From Agaribacillus sp965228415 (GTDB taxonomy: Bacteria > Bacteroidota > Bacteroidia > Cytophagales > Cyclobacteriaceae): a stretch of DNA of 64,000 nt. Both the position numbers and the translations under genes were made by a program. The DNA lies in assembly GCA_965228415.1 (NCBI GenBank), contig OZ245814.1:6200001-6264000 (forward strand), written 5' to 3'. Shown piece after piece: positions 19,140 through 28,075 of the stretch (position 1 is the first letter of the stretch; every line of letters starts with the position of its first letter). The notes under the pieces were generated by a model that searched no databases, was not told the DNA's origin, and saw nothing but the letters and a program-made list of their open reading frames with translations.

Positions 19140-19745
19140 TTATGACAGTAGGATAGAAGGAAGGGATATAAGGATCGGTATCGATATATCGGCGTGAACC
19201 TGCAGGTAACTCTTGATGGATTTTAGCGCTGACACCATATGGTTTTTTACGGTATTCTTGGAAATGCCCAGCTCCTGTGCTATTTCGTGGTGACTTTTTC
19301 CCTCTTCCCGTGAAAGCTTAAAGATCAGTTGTTTTTGCTTGGGGAGCTTTTTTATGGCCGCTTCAAAACACTGGCTATATTCGCCATGCATCACCTGCTC
19401 TGAAACATCGTTTCTGGCTTGTTCAATATTATTCCAGAATTCGTTCCTGGCTTTTTCGTTTCTGGCGATTCTTTTCAGGTAGTTCAGGGTCAGGTTTTTG
19501 GTTGCCCGGAAAAGATAGCCATTAAATGATAAAGAGGGATCGATCTGGTGACGATTCACCCATATGTTTACAAATACTTCCTGCGTAATCTCTTCTGCCA
19601 GGTAATCGGACTTGGTGATTTGGAAGACGAAGCGTTTTAGCTTTTTATAATATTTATTAAACAGTTCTTCAAATGCCAATGCATCACCTCCTATGAATCT
19701 TTCGATCCTGTGTTTTTCGGGTGATATTGCTTTGATCATTTTCAT
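19140..19745 (-). CDS. ECF RNA polymerase sigma-70 factor (Bacteroidota SusC/FecR-linked type)
   Basis: Directs RNA polymerase to the locus promoters when released by FecR. It has 201 residues: sigma region 2 about 25-90 (FEELFNKYYKKLKRFVFQIT, EEITQEVFVNIW), a linker, and region 4 about 125-180 with a clear helix-turn-helix (SHHEIAQELGISKNTVKNHM). It ends in a hydrophobic tail (residues 187-201) often seen in this Bacteroidota sigma group. It is the first gene of a sigma-fecR-susC-susD unit, the usual layout for hybrid-free trans-envelope regulation. Confidence 0.93.
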   Translation of the reverse strand: MKMIKAISPEKHRIERFIGGDALAFEELFNKYYKKLKRFVFQITKSDYLAEEITQEVFVNIWVNRHQIDPSLSFNGYLFRATKNLTLNYLKRIARNEKARNEFWNNIEQARNDVSEQVMHGEYSQCFEAAIKKLPKQKQLIFKLSREEGKSHHEIAQELGISKNTVKNHMVSALKSIKSYLQVHADISIPILISLPSILLS

Positions 19746-20383
19746 TTCATCCTGGAACCGCTCACAGCGCCGTATTCAATTTCCCGGTCACCTGTGTGTC
19801 TTGTGGCAAGTCGGCTATATTGGTTTCTTTTTAGGGCTTTCAAGGCTTATTCGTCTGCCAAAATACTCAGAAATTGTTTTTAGTGCAAAAGATCGAACCC
19901 ATTTTTAGGTGGCACGATACCAGATAAATAGTTAGTTTTTTTATGTTTTGATAGATCGTTTGCCGGACTTTTGGACCTGTTAGGAGTGACGACAACAGCG
20001 AAACCAAAGGTTCATATTGTCACTTCAAATACCCCGGAATATTTTTAAGTGACAGAGAGATGTGAGCTTCCACGGTGCGGGTAATATGTTTAGGTGTTTG
20101 TCTATCTCCTGATGGCTTGGCCTTTCATTCCGGCAAAGCCGAAAAACTGTCTTGCGCCATGATCGTAACGGATTGTCTGCGGGCCCGACGATCAATTGTA
20201 CGGATGATTATGCCTTCGTTGTAGGGGACACCGGGGAGGATGATCGTCTATTTTATGATCGGTATCAGTAAAATATCAGTGTGTCAAAAAAACCGGATAA
20301 AATTTTCGTATCTATGGATAGGCTATTAATGTTTCCGATCAACCACGCGGAGGCTTACATTGCCAATTAACCAATTAGAAAAA
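19746..20383. other. 638-base non-coding divergent region
   Basis: Separates the minus-strand sigma factor from a plus-strand enolase-family gene, so it should hold both promoters. I see no protein pattern in any frame. Small structures are a CGGC-AAA-GCCG hairpin in 20130-20145 and a spaced inverted pair GACGATC/GATCGTC in 20185-20250. An octamer TATCTATG around 20310 resembles the Bacteroidota -7 box TAnnTTTG with one mismatch, without a convincing -33 partner. Nothing else is recognisable; it could contain decayed sequence or a small RNA. Confidence 0.5.
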
Positions 20384-21610
20384 ATGAAAAGGAGAAAATT
20401 CATTCAAAAAAGTTTCATCGCGAGCGGTGCCGCCGGTTTACTTACGCAGTCACTTCATGCTGCTTCCGGCCATGGTATCCGGCGACAACCGGTAATCCCC
20501 GATCTCAAAAAGAAAATCACGTCACCGGTAATGATACGGTCTGTGGAGCTTTTAAAGGTGGCAAATAACTATTTTGTTGTCACCGCTTCCAATGATGGGG
20601 TTAAGGGAATCAGCCGGGCTAACGGCCGTCTTGAAAACATGATTACCATGTTTAAAAACCAGGTGGCGCCGTGTTTTGTGAACAAAGATGCCAGAGAAAT
20701 CGAAAGATTGCTGGAGGAAGTCTACACCTTTCAGAGAAACTATAAATACGCCGGGATGTCTCTATGGAATTGTGTTGCCCACATCGAGATCAGTATTCTG
20801 GACTTGCTGGGAAGGGTTTCGGAAAGCCCTGTTAACAAGTTAATTGCAGACCGGGTTATCAGGGAGGAGATACCCGTCTACATGTCGAGCACCGAGCGTG
20901 GCACCACGGCCGAGGAGGAGGTCGATTGGGTGGGGAAGGTCATCGAAGAAACCGGCGCAAAGGCAGCCAAAATGAAAGTTGGGGGGCGCATGAGTAATAA
21001 TAAAGATGCGTATCCCGGAAGATCCGAGGACCTGGTCAAACTGGCTCGTCGAACATGGGGCGATGATTTTGTGCTTTACTTTGACTCAAATGGTTCTTAT
21101 GATGTTCCCAAAGCCATTGAAATGGGAAGGCTTTTACAGGATTACAATGTGGCATTTTATGAGGAACCGGTGCCCTGGGAAGATTTCTATGGCACCAAGC
21201 AGGTAACCGATGCCCTTGATATCACGGTAGCCGGAGGTGAGCAGGACCATAGTACACCTAAATGGGAATGGATGATCAATAACCGGGCATTGGATCTGGT
21301 GCAACCTGATATCATGTACAACGGCGGCATGATACGAACCATAAAAGTAGCACAAATGGCTGAAGCAGCAGGGATCAAGGTGACCCTGCATTCACCTAAG
21401 AATGATGCCCTGGCAAGTTACATGCTGCACTTTGCTTCTATTACCAAAAATTTAGGGCCTTACCAGGAATTCAGAGCAAAATCCCAGAAAGATGAAAGTT
21501 TTTATACTCCTAAATTAAGAGTCAGGAAAGGGAGAATCAGTGTGCCTAAAGGCATTGGATTCGGTATGGAGTTTGACCCGGATTATTTGAAAAAGGGAAA
21601 AGTTATCTGA
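20384..21610 (+). CDS. Enolase-superfamily enzyme (mandelate racemase/muconate lactonizing type), Tat-exported
   Basis: Likely a dehydratase, racemase or cycloisomerase acting on a sugar acid via a Mg-stabilised enolate. The start is the ATG at 20384 (a TTG at 20360 is in frame). The N-terminus MKRRKFIQKSF followed by a hydrophobic core and LHAASG is a twin-arginine signal. Catalytic landmarks, numbered from the ATG: K-x-K at about 195 (AAKMKVGG), metal ligands Asp about 231 (YFDSNG), Glu about 259 (YEEPVP) and Glu about 284 (GGEQ), and His about 335 (VTLHSP). The set is complete. It stands alone on the plus strand, convergent with a second family member. Substrate unknown; sugar-acid products of the adjacent glycan locus are a reasonable guess. 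Confidence 0.88.
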   Translation: MKRRKFIQKSFIASGAAGLLTQSLHAASGHGIRRQPVIPDLKKKITSPVMIRSVELLKVANNYFVVTASNDGVKGISRANGRLENMITMFKNQVAPCFVNKDAREIERLLEEVYTFQRNYKYAGMSLWNCVAHIEISILDLLGRVSESPVNKLIADRVIREEIPVYMSSTERGTTAEEEVDWVGKVIEETGAKAAKMKVGGRMSNNKDAYPGRSEDLVKLARRTWGDDFVLYFDSNGSYDVPKAIEMGRLLQDYNVAFYEEPVPWEDFYGTKQVTDALDITVAGGEQDHSTPKWEWMINNRALDLVQPDIMYNGGMIRTIKVAQMAEAAGIKVTLHSPKNDALASYMLHFASITKNLGPYQEFRAKSQKDESFYTPKLRVRKGRISVPKGIGFGMEFDPDYLKKGKVI

Positions 21611-21645
21611 TACATTTTTCAGGTGGAATCCGGGAATAGCGAGGC

Positions 21646-21665
21646 GCAAAACCTAAATGTTTTGC
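21646..21665. terminator. Hairpin between two convergent genes
   Basis: GCAAAAC (21646-21652) and GTTTTGC (21659-21665) pair perfectly around CTAAAT. It lies between the two convergent enolase-family stop codons. No immediate T run follows on the plus strand, so termination strength is uncertain. Confidence 0.45.
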
Positions 21666-21666
21666 A

Positions 21667-22887
21667 TCACACCTTATATTTTTTGATTAATACCGGATCC
21701 GGGTCCATGCCCAGGCCTATTTGATCAGGACTATCAACAAAGCCACCTTTGATAGGAAAAGCCGGTAAGGCGGGGTTAAAGTCCCGTGCCTTGGCAGGAT
21801 AGGTTTCCAGGATTAGCGCGTTGGGTATGGAAGCGAGTGCATGAATGTTCATATGGGAGTACCCGTGGGGCGCTACCGGTACATGAAACGCTGAGCACAG
21901 GGCCGCAATTTTCCGCATCTCGGTAAGACCGCCGCCTTTGATGGTGTCAATATTCACAATGTCGCAGGAATGATTTTCAACCAGATCGCGGGCTCCCCAG
22001 CGGGTATACTCGTTTTCGCCGGCGACGATGGGGATGTCCAGTGCCTCGCGCACCTCTGCGTTTCCGCGCCAGTCATCCGGCGCGACGGGCTCTTCAAACC
22101 AGTAAAGGTCCAGATCCTCAACCATCCGCCCGTAGCGAATGGCCTCGTACGCCGATTGATAGCCGTTATTGGCATCCACCATCACGCGGGCGTCATTGCC
22201 CAACGCTTTTACTACGGCACGTGTGCGCTCCGCGTCGGCCCTGGCGTCCAGATAGCCAATTTTCATTTTCACTACCTTATAACCTTCGCGTACATAGGTT
22301 TCCATTTCTTTCACCAATTCCGGGATTCCTTTCCCGTCGGCGTAGTAGCCGCCGGCAGCGTAAACAGGTATCTTTTCCCTGAAGGTTCCCAGCACTTTGT
22401 GAACCGGTAGCTGTAATGCCTTGCCCACAATATCCCATATACACAGGTCCACACTGCCTATGGCGTGTATTTCTTTGCCTTTGGCAACAGGTTTACGGTT
22501 TTCAAAAAACATAGTATGCCAGATCTCTTCGGTATTCATCAGATTTTTGCCCTGTAGTTTTTTGACGAAGTGTTTCACATCGCTGTCACTACCTTTGGTC
22601 ATGGAATATCCCGTAATCCCTTCATTGGTTTGGACTTTTAGAAAAGTTACTGAAGGGTAGGAGCCTCCTGACTTTTTGATGGCATTCCAGGTTAAAGGTG
22701 TTTTTTTGTCAAACCTAAGTTTGATCAGCTCAAGATCTTTGATTGTTACATAGCGTAACACGTCACTTACGGGGCCCTGGAATGGGGCAGTGGCTTGGGA
22801 AATTAAATGGTGACCTGCTATTGCCGGTGTTGCTGCGGTTGCCAGGCCTGTGGCAGCGGTTTTAAGGAAGTTTCTTCGGTTTTCCAT
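21667..22887 (-). CDS. Enolase-superfamily enzyme (mandelate racemase/muconate lactonizing type), Tat-exported
   Basis: A 406-residue enolase-superfamily enzyme with a textbook twin-arginine signal (MENRRNFLKTAATG, then Ala-rich core). The catalytic set is complete: K207-M-K209, metal ligands Asp238 (VMVDANNGY), Glu265 (FEEPV) and Glu291 (VAGENE), and His341 (APHGYS). The His-Gly-Tyr block and DANNGY make it closer to the mandelate-racemase/sugar-acid dehydratase group than the plus-strand neighbour, from which it is clearly diverged, so this is not a fresh duplication. The reaction could be dehydration or epimerisation of a hexonate or a dipeptide; the sequence does not decide. Confidence 0.88.
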   Translation of the reverse strand: MENRRNFLKTAATGLATAATPAIAGHHLISQATAPFQGPVSDVLRYVTIKDLELIKLRFDKKTPLTWNAIKKSGGSYPSVTFLKVQTNEGITGYSMTKGSDSDVKHFVKKLQGKNLMNTEEIWHTMFFENRKPVAKGKEIHAIGSVDLCIWDIVGKALQLPVHKVLGTFREKIPVYAAGGYYADGKGIPELVKEMETYVREGYKVVKMKIGYLDARADAERTRAVVKALGNDARVMVDANNGYQSAYEAIRYGRMVEDLDLYWFEEPVAPDDWRGNAEVREALDIPIVAGENEYTRWGARDLVENHSCDIVNIDTIKGGGLTEMRKIAALCSAFHVPVAPHGYSHMNIHALASIPNALILETYPAKARDFNPALPAFPIKGGFVDSPDQIGLGMDPDPVLIKKYKV

Positions 22888-23067
22888 ACTGTAGATTTTT
22901 CAGATATAAGACGACCGAGAAGTTAATTTCCCTTACTGGTTTATCTCATTTCCCGGTGTTGGTCATTGGCTTTTTTCGTAAGCCTGCATTTATTTTGGCC
23001 CTGGTTTTTATCCGGTTTATTTTGAAATATCGGTTAAACGCAAGCCCGATCAGGAACGCTCACGAAA

Positions 23068-24201
23068 TCAGGAGGTTAGCTTTTCAGTTTGCTTTGCCCC
23101 GTCTTCTTCGACATGCTTAGCCTCCAGCAGTTCGGCCTCTTTTTTTATGCTGTCATAAGTAAAAGGCGCCAGCATAAGGCCTACAAATGTTTTCGGATAA
23201 TTAGGCATGGCGGCAATGCCAATTTCATCACTGGGTTGCTCACCTTTTGGCATATGAAAAGTGCCAAAGAGATGGTCCCATATAATCACATCGCCCCCGT
23301 AATTGGAATTGCCCTCTTCAATTTTTTTAGAATGGTGGTAGCGATGATTTTTGGGTGATGAGAATATGTAGTCAAATGGCCCCAGGATCAGATCCATATT
23401 GGTATGCTGAAAGCGGCCTATCGTACGACCGACAAGACCGGTAACGAAAACAATTTCCACAGGAGCCTGTATAAAGGCCAGCGGAATACCCCAAATGATG
23501 CTGGATACCAGGCCTTCCAGAGGGTGCGACCGGGTACCGTTAAACCAATAAAGGCGTTCCGAAGAATGGTGAACAGCATGCCAGCGCCACATAAAAGGGG
23601 ATTCATGCATCCAGCGATGATACCAGTAACGAAAGAAATCTTTAATAGTCAAAAGCAGGAAAACCTGCACCACCGGATTAAAATGCGAGGGCCATATTTC
23701 CCGGCCTATGCTGGGGGATATTTCCTGCACAACCACTGCAATAGTTGCCAGCCGCAACGGCTGGTTGATGTAGTCTCCCCAAAACTTGCCACCAAAAAAC
23801 AACATGATATCCGTAGGTGCATCCTTGTCGTCAAGCCATCGCCTGCTGAATGGAATAAGTCTTTCAAGAGGCGCAAAGATAGCTCCCAAAATAAGGAACA
23901 TGATAATCGTACCAAAGAAGCTACGGGAGGTAAATCCGTTGTCTACCAGCCTGAATCCGACGATCACTGTCAGTGTCATAAAAGCGGGAAAGATAGAAAC
24001 CTGGAGGATCTTTTTAAATAAAGTGCCTTCAATTGCATAGCTCAACGGGTCGATCTTTGACAGGTACCAGCGGAAGGGGCGGAGCAGGTAACGATGACTC
24101 AGCTGCTCTATGGGCCGGAAAAGACGTTCCAATACCGTGTGGAGGAATCCCAACACGGCGCGGATCTTAGCTAAAAATAAACGAAAGCGTACATTTTTCA
24201 T
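23068..24201 (-). CDS. Sterol desaturase / fatty acid hydroxylase family membrane protein
   Basis: Di-iron membrane oxygenase acting on a lipid (hydroxylation or desaturation). It has 377 residues with several membrane segments (about 60-80, 90-110, 145-165, 225-255). The histidine boxes are present: HRWMHE (H-x3-H), WHAVHH (H-x2-H-H), and in the C-terminal half HRYHH (H-x2-H-H). Glu/Lys-rich C-terminal tail. It lies 180 bases downstream of the enolase-family gene start, on the same strand but upstream of it; whether they share a transcript is unclear. Substrate unknown. Confidence 0.88.
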   Translation of the reverse strand: MKNVRFRLFLAKIRAVLGFLHTVLERLFRPIEQLSHRYLLRPFRWYLSKIDPLSYAIEGTLFKKILQVSIFPAFMTLTVIVGFRLVDNGFTSRSFFGTIIMFLILGAIFAPLERLIPFSRRWLDDKDAPTDIMLFFGGKFWGDYINQPLRLATIAVVVQEISPSIGREIWPSHFNPVVQVFLLLTIKDFFRYWYHRWMHESPFMWRWHAVHHSSERLYWFNGTRSHPLEGLVSSIIWGIPLAFIQAPVEIVFVTGLVGRTIGRFQHTNMDLILGPFDYIFSSPKNHRYHHSKKIEEGNSNYGGDVIIWDHLFGTFHMPKGEQPSDEIGIAAMPNYPKTFVGLMLAPFTYDSIKKEAELLEAKHVEEDGAKQTEKLTS

Positions 24202-24313
24202 AAATAAACCCCTTAAGAATAGCGTATTTAGTTTATCAATTTATGAAAAATCTATGCTATTTAAAATACATTCAAGACGGAATTATAAAAAGTATGTACG
24301 CAGATGATATTTG

Positions 24314-26734
24314 TTAAAAACCCAGACCCTCAGCGCCCTCTTCACGATCTTTTTTACTGAAGTTGTTAAACTTGTAGCTTATATTAAAAGTATAGACCGG
24401 AAATTTTAATTTGGTATCCCATTCACGAACAAAATTTTCACCGATAGTATTACCTCCAAATCTTCTCAAATTGAATAAATTATTGGCAGAAAGTGTGAGG
24501 ATAAGTTTTTTGTTTAGCAACCGCTGCCGTAATGAGCCATTGATCGCGTAGGCAGCTACATTTTTTCCCTGAGGGCGTATACTGGGACCGTTGTAAAATC
24601 CTGTAAGCTGCAGGGTGGTATTTTTATGTAAGTCAAATGTCGTTTGTAATCTTGATCTCCAAATATGAGCGGTTCGGTGAATATATTCTTCCAAAACGAC
24701 TCCTTGAAATGAATTTCTATAAAAAATAAAGGACGTGTTTATGCTCCACCGTGAAGATAATTCAATATCACCGGAAATTTCTATGCCCAGATCTGTAGCC
24801 TGGTCTAAATTGTGCATAGATCCCGTGGTTACACCTTGTTGGTTACCTTGCAATATATTTTGGATAACATCACGTGTTTTTCTGAAATAGGTTTTAGCTG
24901 TAAGCGAAGAATTGCCAAAGTTATTGATATAGTTGAGTTCAAAAGAATTAACTGAAGAAGGTCTGATGTCAGGATTGCCTTTCCAATTGTTGGTCCGGCT
25001 TGTATAATAAAAAAACGGGTTCAATTGAAAATCATCGGGCCGGACTATTTTGCGACTATAGTTAAACTGAACCTGCTGATCCCGCAGTAATTTTTTAGTT
25101 AGATAAATGCTTGGGAAAAGTTGAAGTTTTTCCAGGGAAAGCGTTTTGTTACCATCTGCTATGGCCATCTCGCGATCGACATACTCTGCTCTGAGTCCTC
25201 CTTTTACATCTATTTTATGCCAAGTGCTTTGGAGTGTGTAGTAGGCGGCATAAATATTTCTGTGGTAGAGATAGCTGTTATCAGATAAATCGCCGGACGA
25301 AAAAGAAGCCACCAAAAAACGGGCATCGCGCTGATCCAATCGCGCCTGAAGACCAGCTTCCATTTTTGTTTTCTCAGTAATTGGTTTTATATAATCGGCT
25401 TTTATGCGGAGCCTCTTTATGGTTTGTAGCTGACCATTTTCTATTTCAGCACTTAGCATTTCCGGATTCCATGATGGATCGGTGTTGAACTGATCCTGCA
25501 GGTTTTTACGATCGTAATCAATAAAAAAATAATTTGCGCTGATTTCCAGTTGGTGCCCGGCGGCGTCGAAACTTTGAAAGTCAGTAAAATGAATACTGGT
25601 TACATTCCTGTTGTTGCTGATAACATCGCCAATTAAAAAATAGGAATGATCGTTTCCAATATTTTCTACGAGCTTTTCATTGAGCAAATATTGATATTCA
25701 AATTGACCTTTTTTTGCAAAGAGCGATAATTTGTTTTTATCATTCATGGAAAAATCAACGCCTATCCCTATTTGTTTGAGCTTGCCAACATGCTGGTTAC
25801 TTCCCACCGTAGTAAATTGGTTGATGACCTGATCATGGATACCGTGGGCACGTTGAGAGGTTTCATACTCGTAGTGCCGGCTCCTGTCCCGATTGATATT
25901 GCCTTCCAGGGTAAGCGAAAGTTTTCTATGCGCATAGCCTAAAGATAAGTCTCCCCTATAAGAATCATTGGAATATACTGCCCCATTCATCAGGCCTGAA
26001 AATCCATTTTGCTCGTTTTCATTGGTTATCAGATTAATGATCCCCGCAGAACCATCGGCGTCATATTTGGCGGAGGGGTTGGTAATTACCTCCACTTTTT
26101 TCAGATTAGCGGCAGGCATCTGCTGTAAGGCCTGGCTGGCATCCAAAGCCGTTGGTTGTCCGTTGATGAGTACCAGAAAATTGGCATTGCCGCGTAAGGT
26201 CACATTGCCATCCATATCTACGGCTATTGAAGGGTGATTTTGCAACACTTCTACGGCACTGCCTCCGGCGGCATTTAATTGCTGGTCTACGTTGATCACG
26301 TCTTTGTCGATGTGGTGCTCAATGGCTTCCTTTCGGGCGGTAATCTCAATTGTTTCCATTTGTGTAATGTCAGCGGTTAAACCAATTGTGCCCAAGTCGA
26401 TGGTTTTTTGTGATAAACCTACCTCGATATTTGGGACTGTTTGTTTCCGATAGCCTAGAAAATCAACCACCAGGTAGTAAGTGCCGGCCGAGACGTTTTC
26501 GAGGTAAAACCTGCCGGCTCTGTCGGTTACAACACCGGTTATTAATGTCGAGTCAACACGATGATATAAGGCCACGGTGGCATATTCCATAGGCTTTTTT
26601 GAGGTTTCGTCTGTAACCGACCCCTTAATGTTACTGCCTTGCTGCCATACAGAAGCGTGGAGGCCGGCATGCCCTGGTATGATGGTTAAAGTGAAAAAAA
26701 ACAATCCGGCCAAAATAAATTTTTGGTTTTTCAT
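24314..26734 (-). CDS. TonB-dependent receptor-like outer membrane beta-barrel protein
   Basis: Outer-membrane barrel with a signal peptide (to about residue 27), a carboxypeptidase-regulatory-like domain at about 35-120 (IKGSVTDETSKKPMEYATVALY), a plug about 135-235 (INVDQQLNAAGGSAVEVLQNHPSIAVDMDGNVTLRG in part; ILINGQPTAL-like block), and a barrel of about 550 residues ending in the alternating pattern near FNISYKFNNF. In architecture it matches the Bacteroidota 'outer membrane beta-barrel family' rather than SusC: there is no SusD beside it and the plug lacks the SusC signature. It is divergent from a LytS/LytTR pair. The transported or sensed ligand is unknown. Confidence 0.85.
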   Translation of the reverse strand: MKNQKFILAGLFFFTLTIIPGHAGLHASVWQQGSNIKGSVTDETSKKPMEYATVALYHRVDSTLITGVVTDRAGRFYLENVSAGTYYLVVDFLGYRKQTVPNIEVGLSQKTIDLGTIGLTADITQMETIEITARKEAIEHHIDKDVINVDQQLNAAGGSAVEVLQNHPSIAVDMDGNVTLRGNANFLVLINGQPTALDASQALQQMPAANLKKVEVITNPSAKYDADGSAGIINLITNENEQNGFSGLMNGAVYSNDSYRGDLSLGYAHRKLSLTLEGNINRDRSRHYEYETSQRAHGIHDQVINQFTTVGSNQHVGKLKQIGIGVDFSMNDKNKLSLFAKKGQFEYQYLLNEKLVENIGNDHSYFLIGDVISNNRNVTSIHFTDFQSFDAAGHQLEISANYFFIDYDRKNLQDQFNTDPSWNPEMLSAEIENGQLQTIKRLRIKADYIKPITEKTKMEAGLQARLDQRDARFLVASFSSGDLSDNSYLYHRNIYAAYYTLQSTWHKIDVKGGLRAEYVDREMAIADGNKTLSLEKLQLFPSIYLTKKLLRDQQVQFNYSRKIVRPDDFQLNPFFYYTSRTNNWKGNPDIRPSSVNSFELNYINNFGNSSLTAKTYFRKTRDVIQNILQGNQQGVTTGSMHNLDQATDLGIEISGDIELSSRWSINTSFIFYRNSFQGVVLEEYIHRTAHIWRSRLQTTFDLHKNTTLQLTGFYNGPSIRPQGKNVAAYAINGSLRQRLLNKKLILTLSANNLFNLRRFGGNTIGENFVREWDTKLKFPVYTFNISYKFNNFSKKDREEGAEGLGF

Positions 26735-26768
26735 GTGCGAGGGTTTAATGGATATGAAAGCTATGAAT

Positions 26769-26818
26769 GATGGGAAAGGGAAAGAAAAGTACTGGCTTCA
26801 GGCTTTTTCTTTCCCATC
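26769..26818. repeat. Inverted repeat in divergent promoter region
   Basis: GATGGGAAAG (26769-26778) and CTTTCCCATC (26809-26818) are perfect inverted arms, with additional A-rich/T-rich pairing inside. It lies 35 bases upstream of the outer-membrane protein start. A second short inverted pair, TTTACCG/CGGTAAA, is at 26958-26964 and 26976-26982. Either may be a leader structure or an operator for the neighbouring LytTR regulator; LytTR sites are usually direct repeats, so the link is weak. The rest of 26735-27051 shows nothing further except the -7-like box listed next. Confidence 0.4.
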
Positions 26819-27015
26819 TCATTTACCTTATATTGTTATGTATTAGCAAACATGAGCCGGGAAAAAAATAAAAACAAAAACAATCTATAACCGGCGAAAA
26901 CAAATCGTTATCATCCCAAATTAGGAATAAAGGCCCGTTGTAGATTGAAAACAGGTTTTTACCGACCGGGATTGCCGGTAAACAGATTGTTGTGAATGTT
27001 TTGACTGTAATCAGA

Positions 27016-27023
27016 TAACTTTG
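27016..27023 (+). promoter_or_regulatory. Putative -7 box of a Bacteroidota promoter for the LytS-type kinase
   Basis: TAACTTTG matches TAnnTTTG exactly and lies 28 bases upstream of the ATG at 27052. The candidate upstream TTG elements are at 23 or 12 bases, not the preferred 19-21, so the promoter call is tentative. Confidence 0.35.
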
Positions 27024-27051
27024 CTTATCTTATGAGAAGAAGACCAAGAAG

Positions 27052-28074
27052 ATGAAAAAAACGCACGAGGTTTTATTGCATGTGGCCTTTTGGGTGATTT
27101 ATGAGTTTTTGCCCAATGGGAGATATATTGTTTTGAGCACGGCAGAATTTACGAAGTTTGACTATGTGATATTGATGACGCAGGTAGGCCTCAATTTTGC
27201 CAATTTTTACCTTTATTACTTTTTAATTTTCCGCAGATTTTTTTTCTCAGGCAGAAAACTTGCCCTGTTAATTGCCAGTGTGGCTTTCATCATTTTTTGC
27301 TTTTACCTAAGGCTAAATGCTTCCCGCTGGGTCTGTTCTTGTGCTTTGGATGAGGTCTTGTTGAAAAAATATACCTCTGAGTGGGTACAGTTTATTACAA
27401 CTGTTTTATATACCGGATTTGCCATGTTGATAAGTCTGACCATTGGTTGGTTTAAGGATCAGCGTTTGAAAACAGAGCTGATTACCCAGAATCAGGCAAG
27501 TGAACTGGCGTTGTTGCGTTCACAAATAAACCCGCATTTTTTATTCAACACACTAAATAATATCTATTCGCTGGTATATAAACAATCCAAAAATGCGCCG
27601 CAGGCTGTCATGCGACTGTCGGAAATAATGCGTTATATGCTCAAGGAATCCAACAGTTCGAAAGTACCTTTGCAGCGCGAGATTGATTACCTGAAGAGCT
27701 TTATCGAACTGCAGCAGCTGCGGATTAAGGAGGAGAATTTTGTGGCTTTAAAGGTCATCGGCGAAAGTGAGGACAAAGAGATAGCGCCGATGTTGTTAAT
27801 ACCCTTTGTGGAGAATGCTTTTAAATATCGCAATAAAAATGTAGATTCTCCTGGTATTATTGTGACTTTGCAGATAGTAGACAACGCGTTGATGCTGGAG
27901 GTTATCAATGATTATAAAAAAGATAAGATCGAAACCAGCGAGGCTTCGAACAGTATTGGACTAAAAAATGTCAAAAGAAGGCTCGAACTATTGTACAAAG
28001 ACAGGTACAAACTTTCTATAGTTGATAAAGAAGAGGAAAGCAAATTCCATATTAAACTGTCCCTCGAATTGTAA
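27052..28074 (+). CDS. Sensor histidine kinase, LytS/YehU-like (His_kinase family)
   Basis: Membrane kinase of a LytTR two-component system. It has 340 residues: four membrane helices (about 8-20, 37-60, 70-87, 113-134), a short coil, then the LytS-type phosphoacceptor motif with His162 (NPHFLFNTLNNIYSLV) and an ATPase domain with N-box VENAFKYR and a terminal glycine motif (SNSIGLKNVKRRLELLY). There is no extracytoplasmic sensor domain, so it probably senses within the membrane. The stop is one base before the response-regulator ATG. Confidence 0.93.
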   Translation: MKKTHEVLLHVAFWVIYEFLPNGRYIVLSTAEFTKFDYVILMTQVGLNFANFYLYYFLIFRRFFFSGRKLALLIASVAFIIFCFYLRLNASRWVCSCALDEVLLKKYTSEWVQFITTVLYTGFAMLISLTIGWFKDQRLKTELITQNQASELALLRSQINPHFLFNTLNNIYSLVYKQSKNAPQAVMRLSEIMRYMLKESNSSKVPLQREIDYLKSFIELQQLRIKEENFVALKVIGESEDKEIAPMLLIPFVENAFKYRNKNVDSPGIIVTLQIVDNALMLEVINDYKKDKIETSEASNSIGLKNVKRRLELLYKDRYKLSIVDKEEESKFHIKLSLEL

Positions 28075-28075
28075 C

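Noticed and set aside
19900..19930. Sigma-54 promoter (TGGCACG seen at about 19908)
   Set aside because: The -12 TTGC element is missing at the required spacing.
23404..24021. Plus-strand reading frame (205 codons) over the sterol-desaturase-family gene
   Set aside because: Antisense to a gene with three histidine boxes; composition is a mirror of membrane helices and no motif is visible.
24314..26734. SusC of a second utilisation locus
   Set aside because: There is no SusD partner and the plug lacks the SusC signature.
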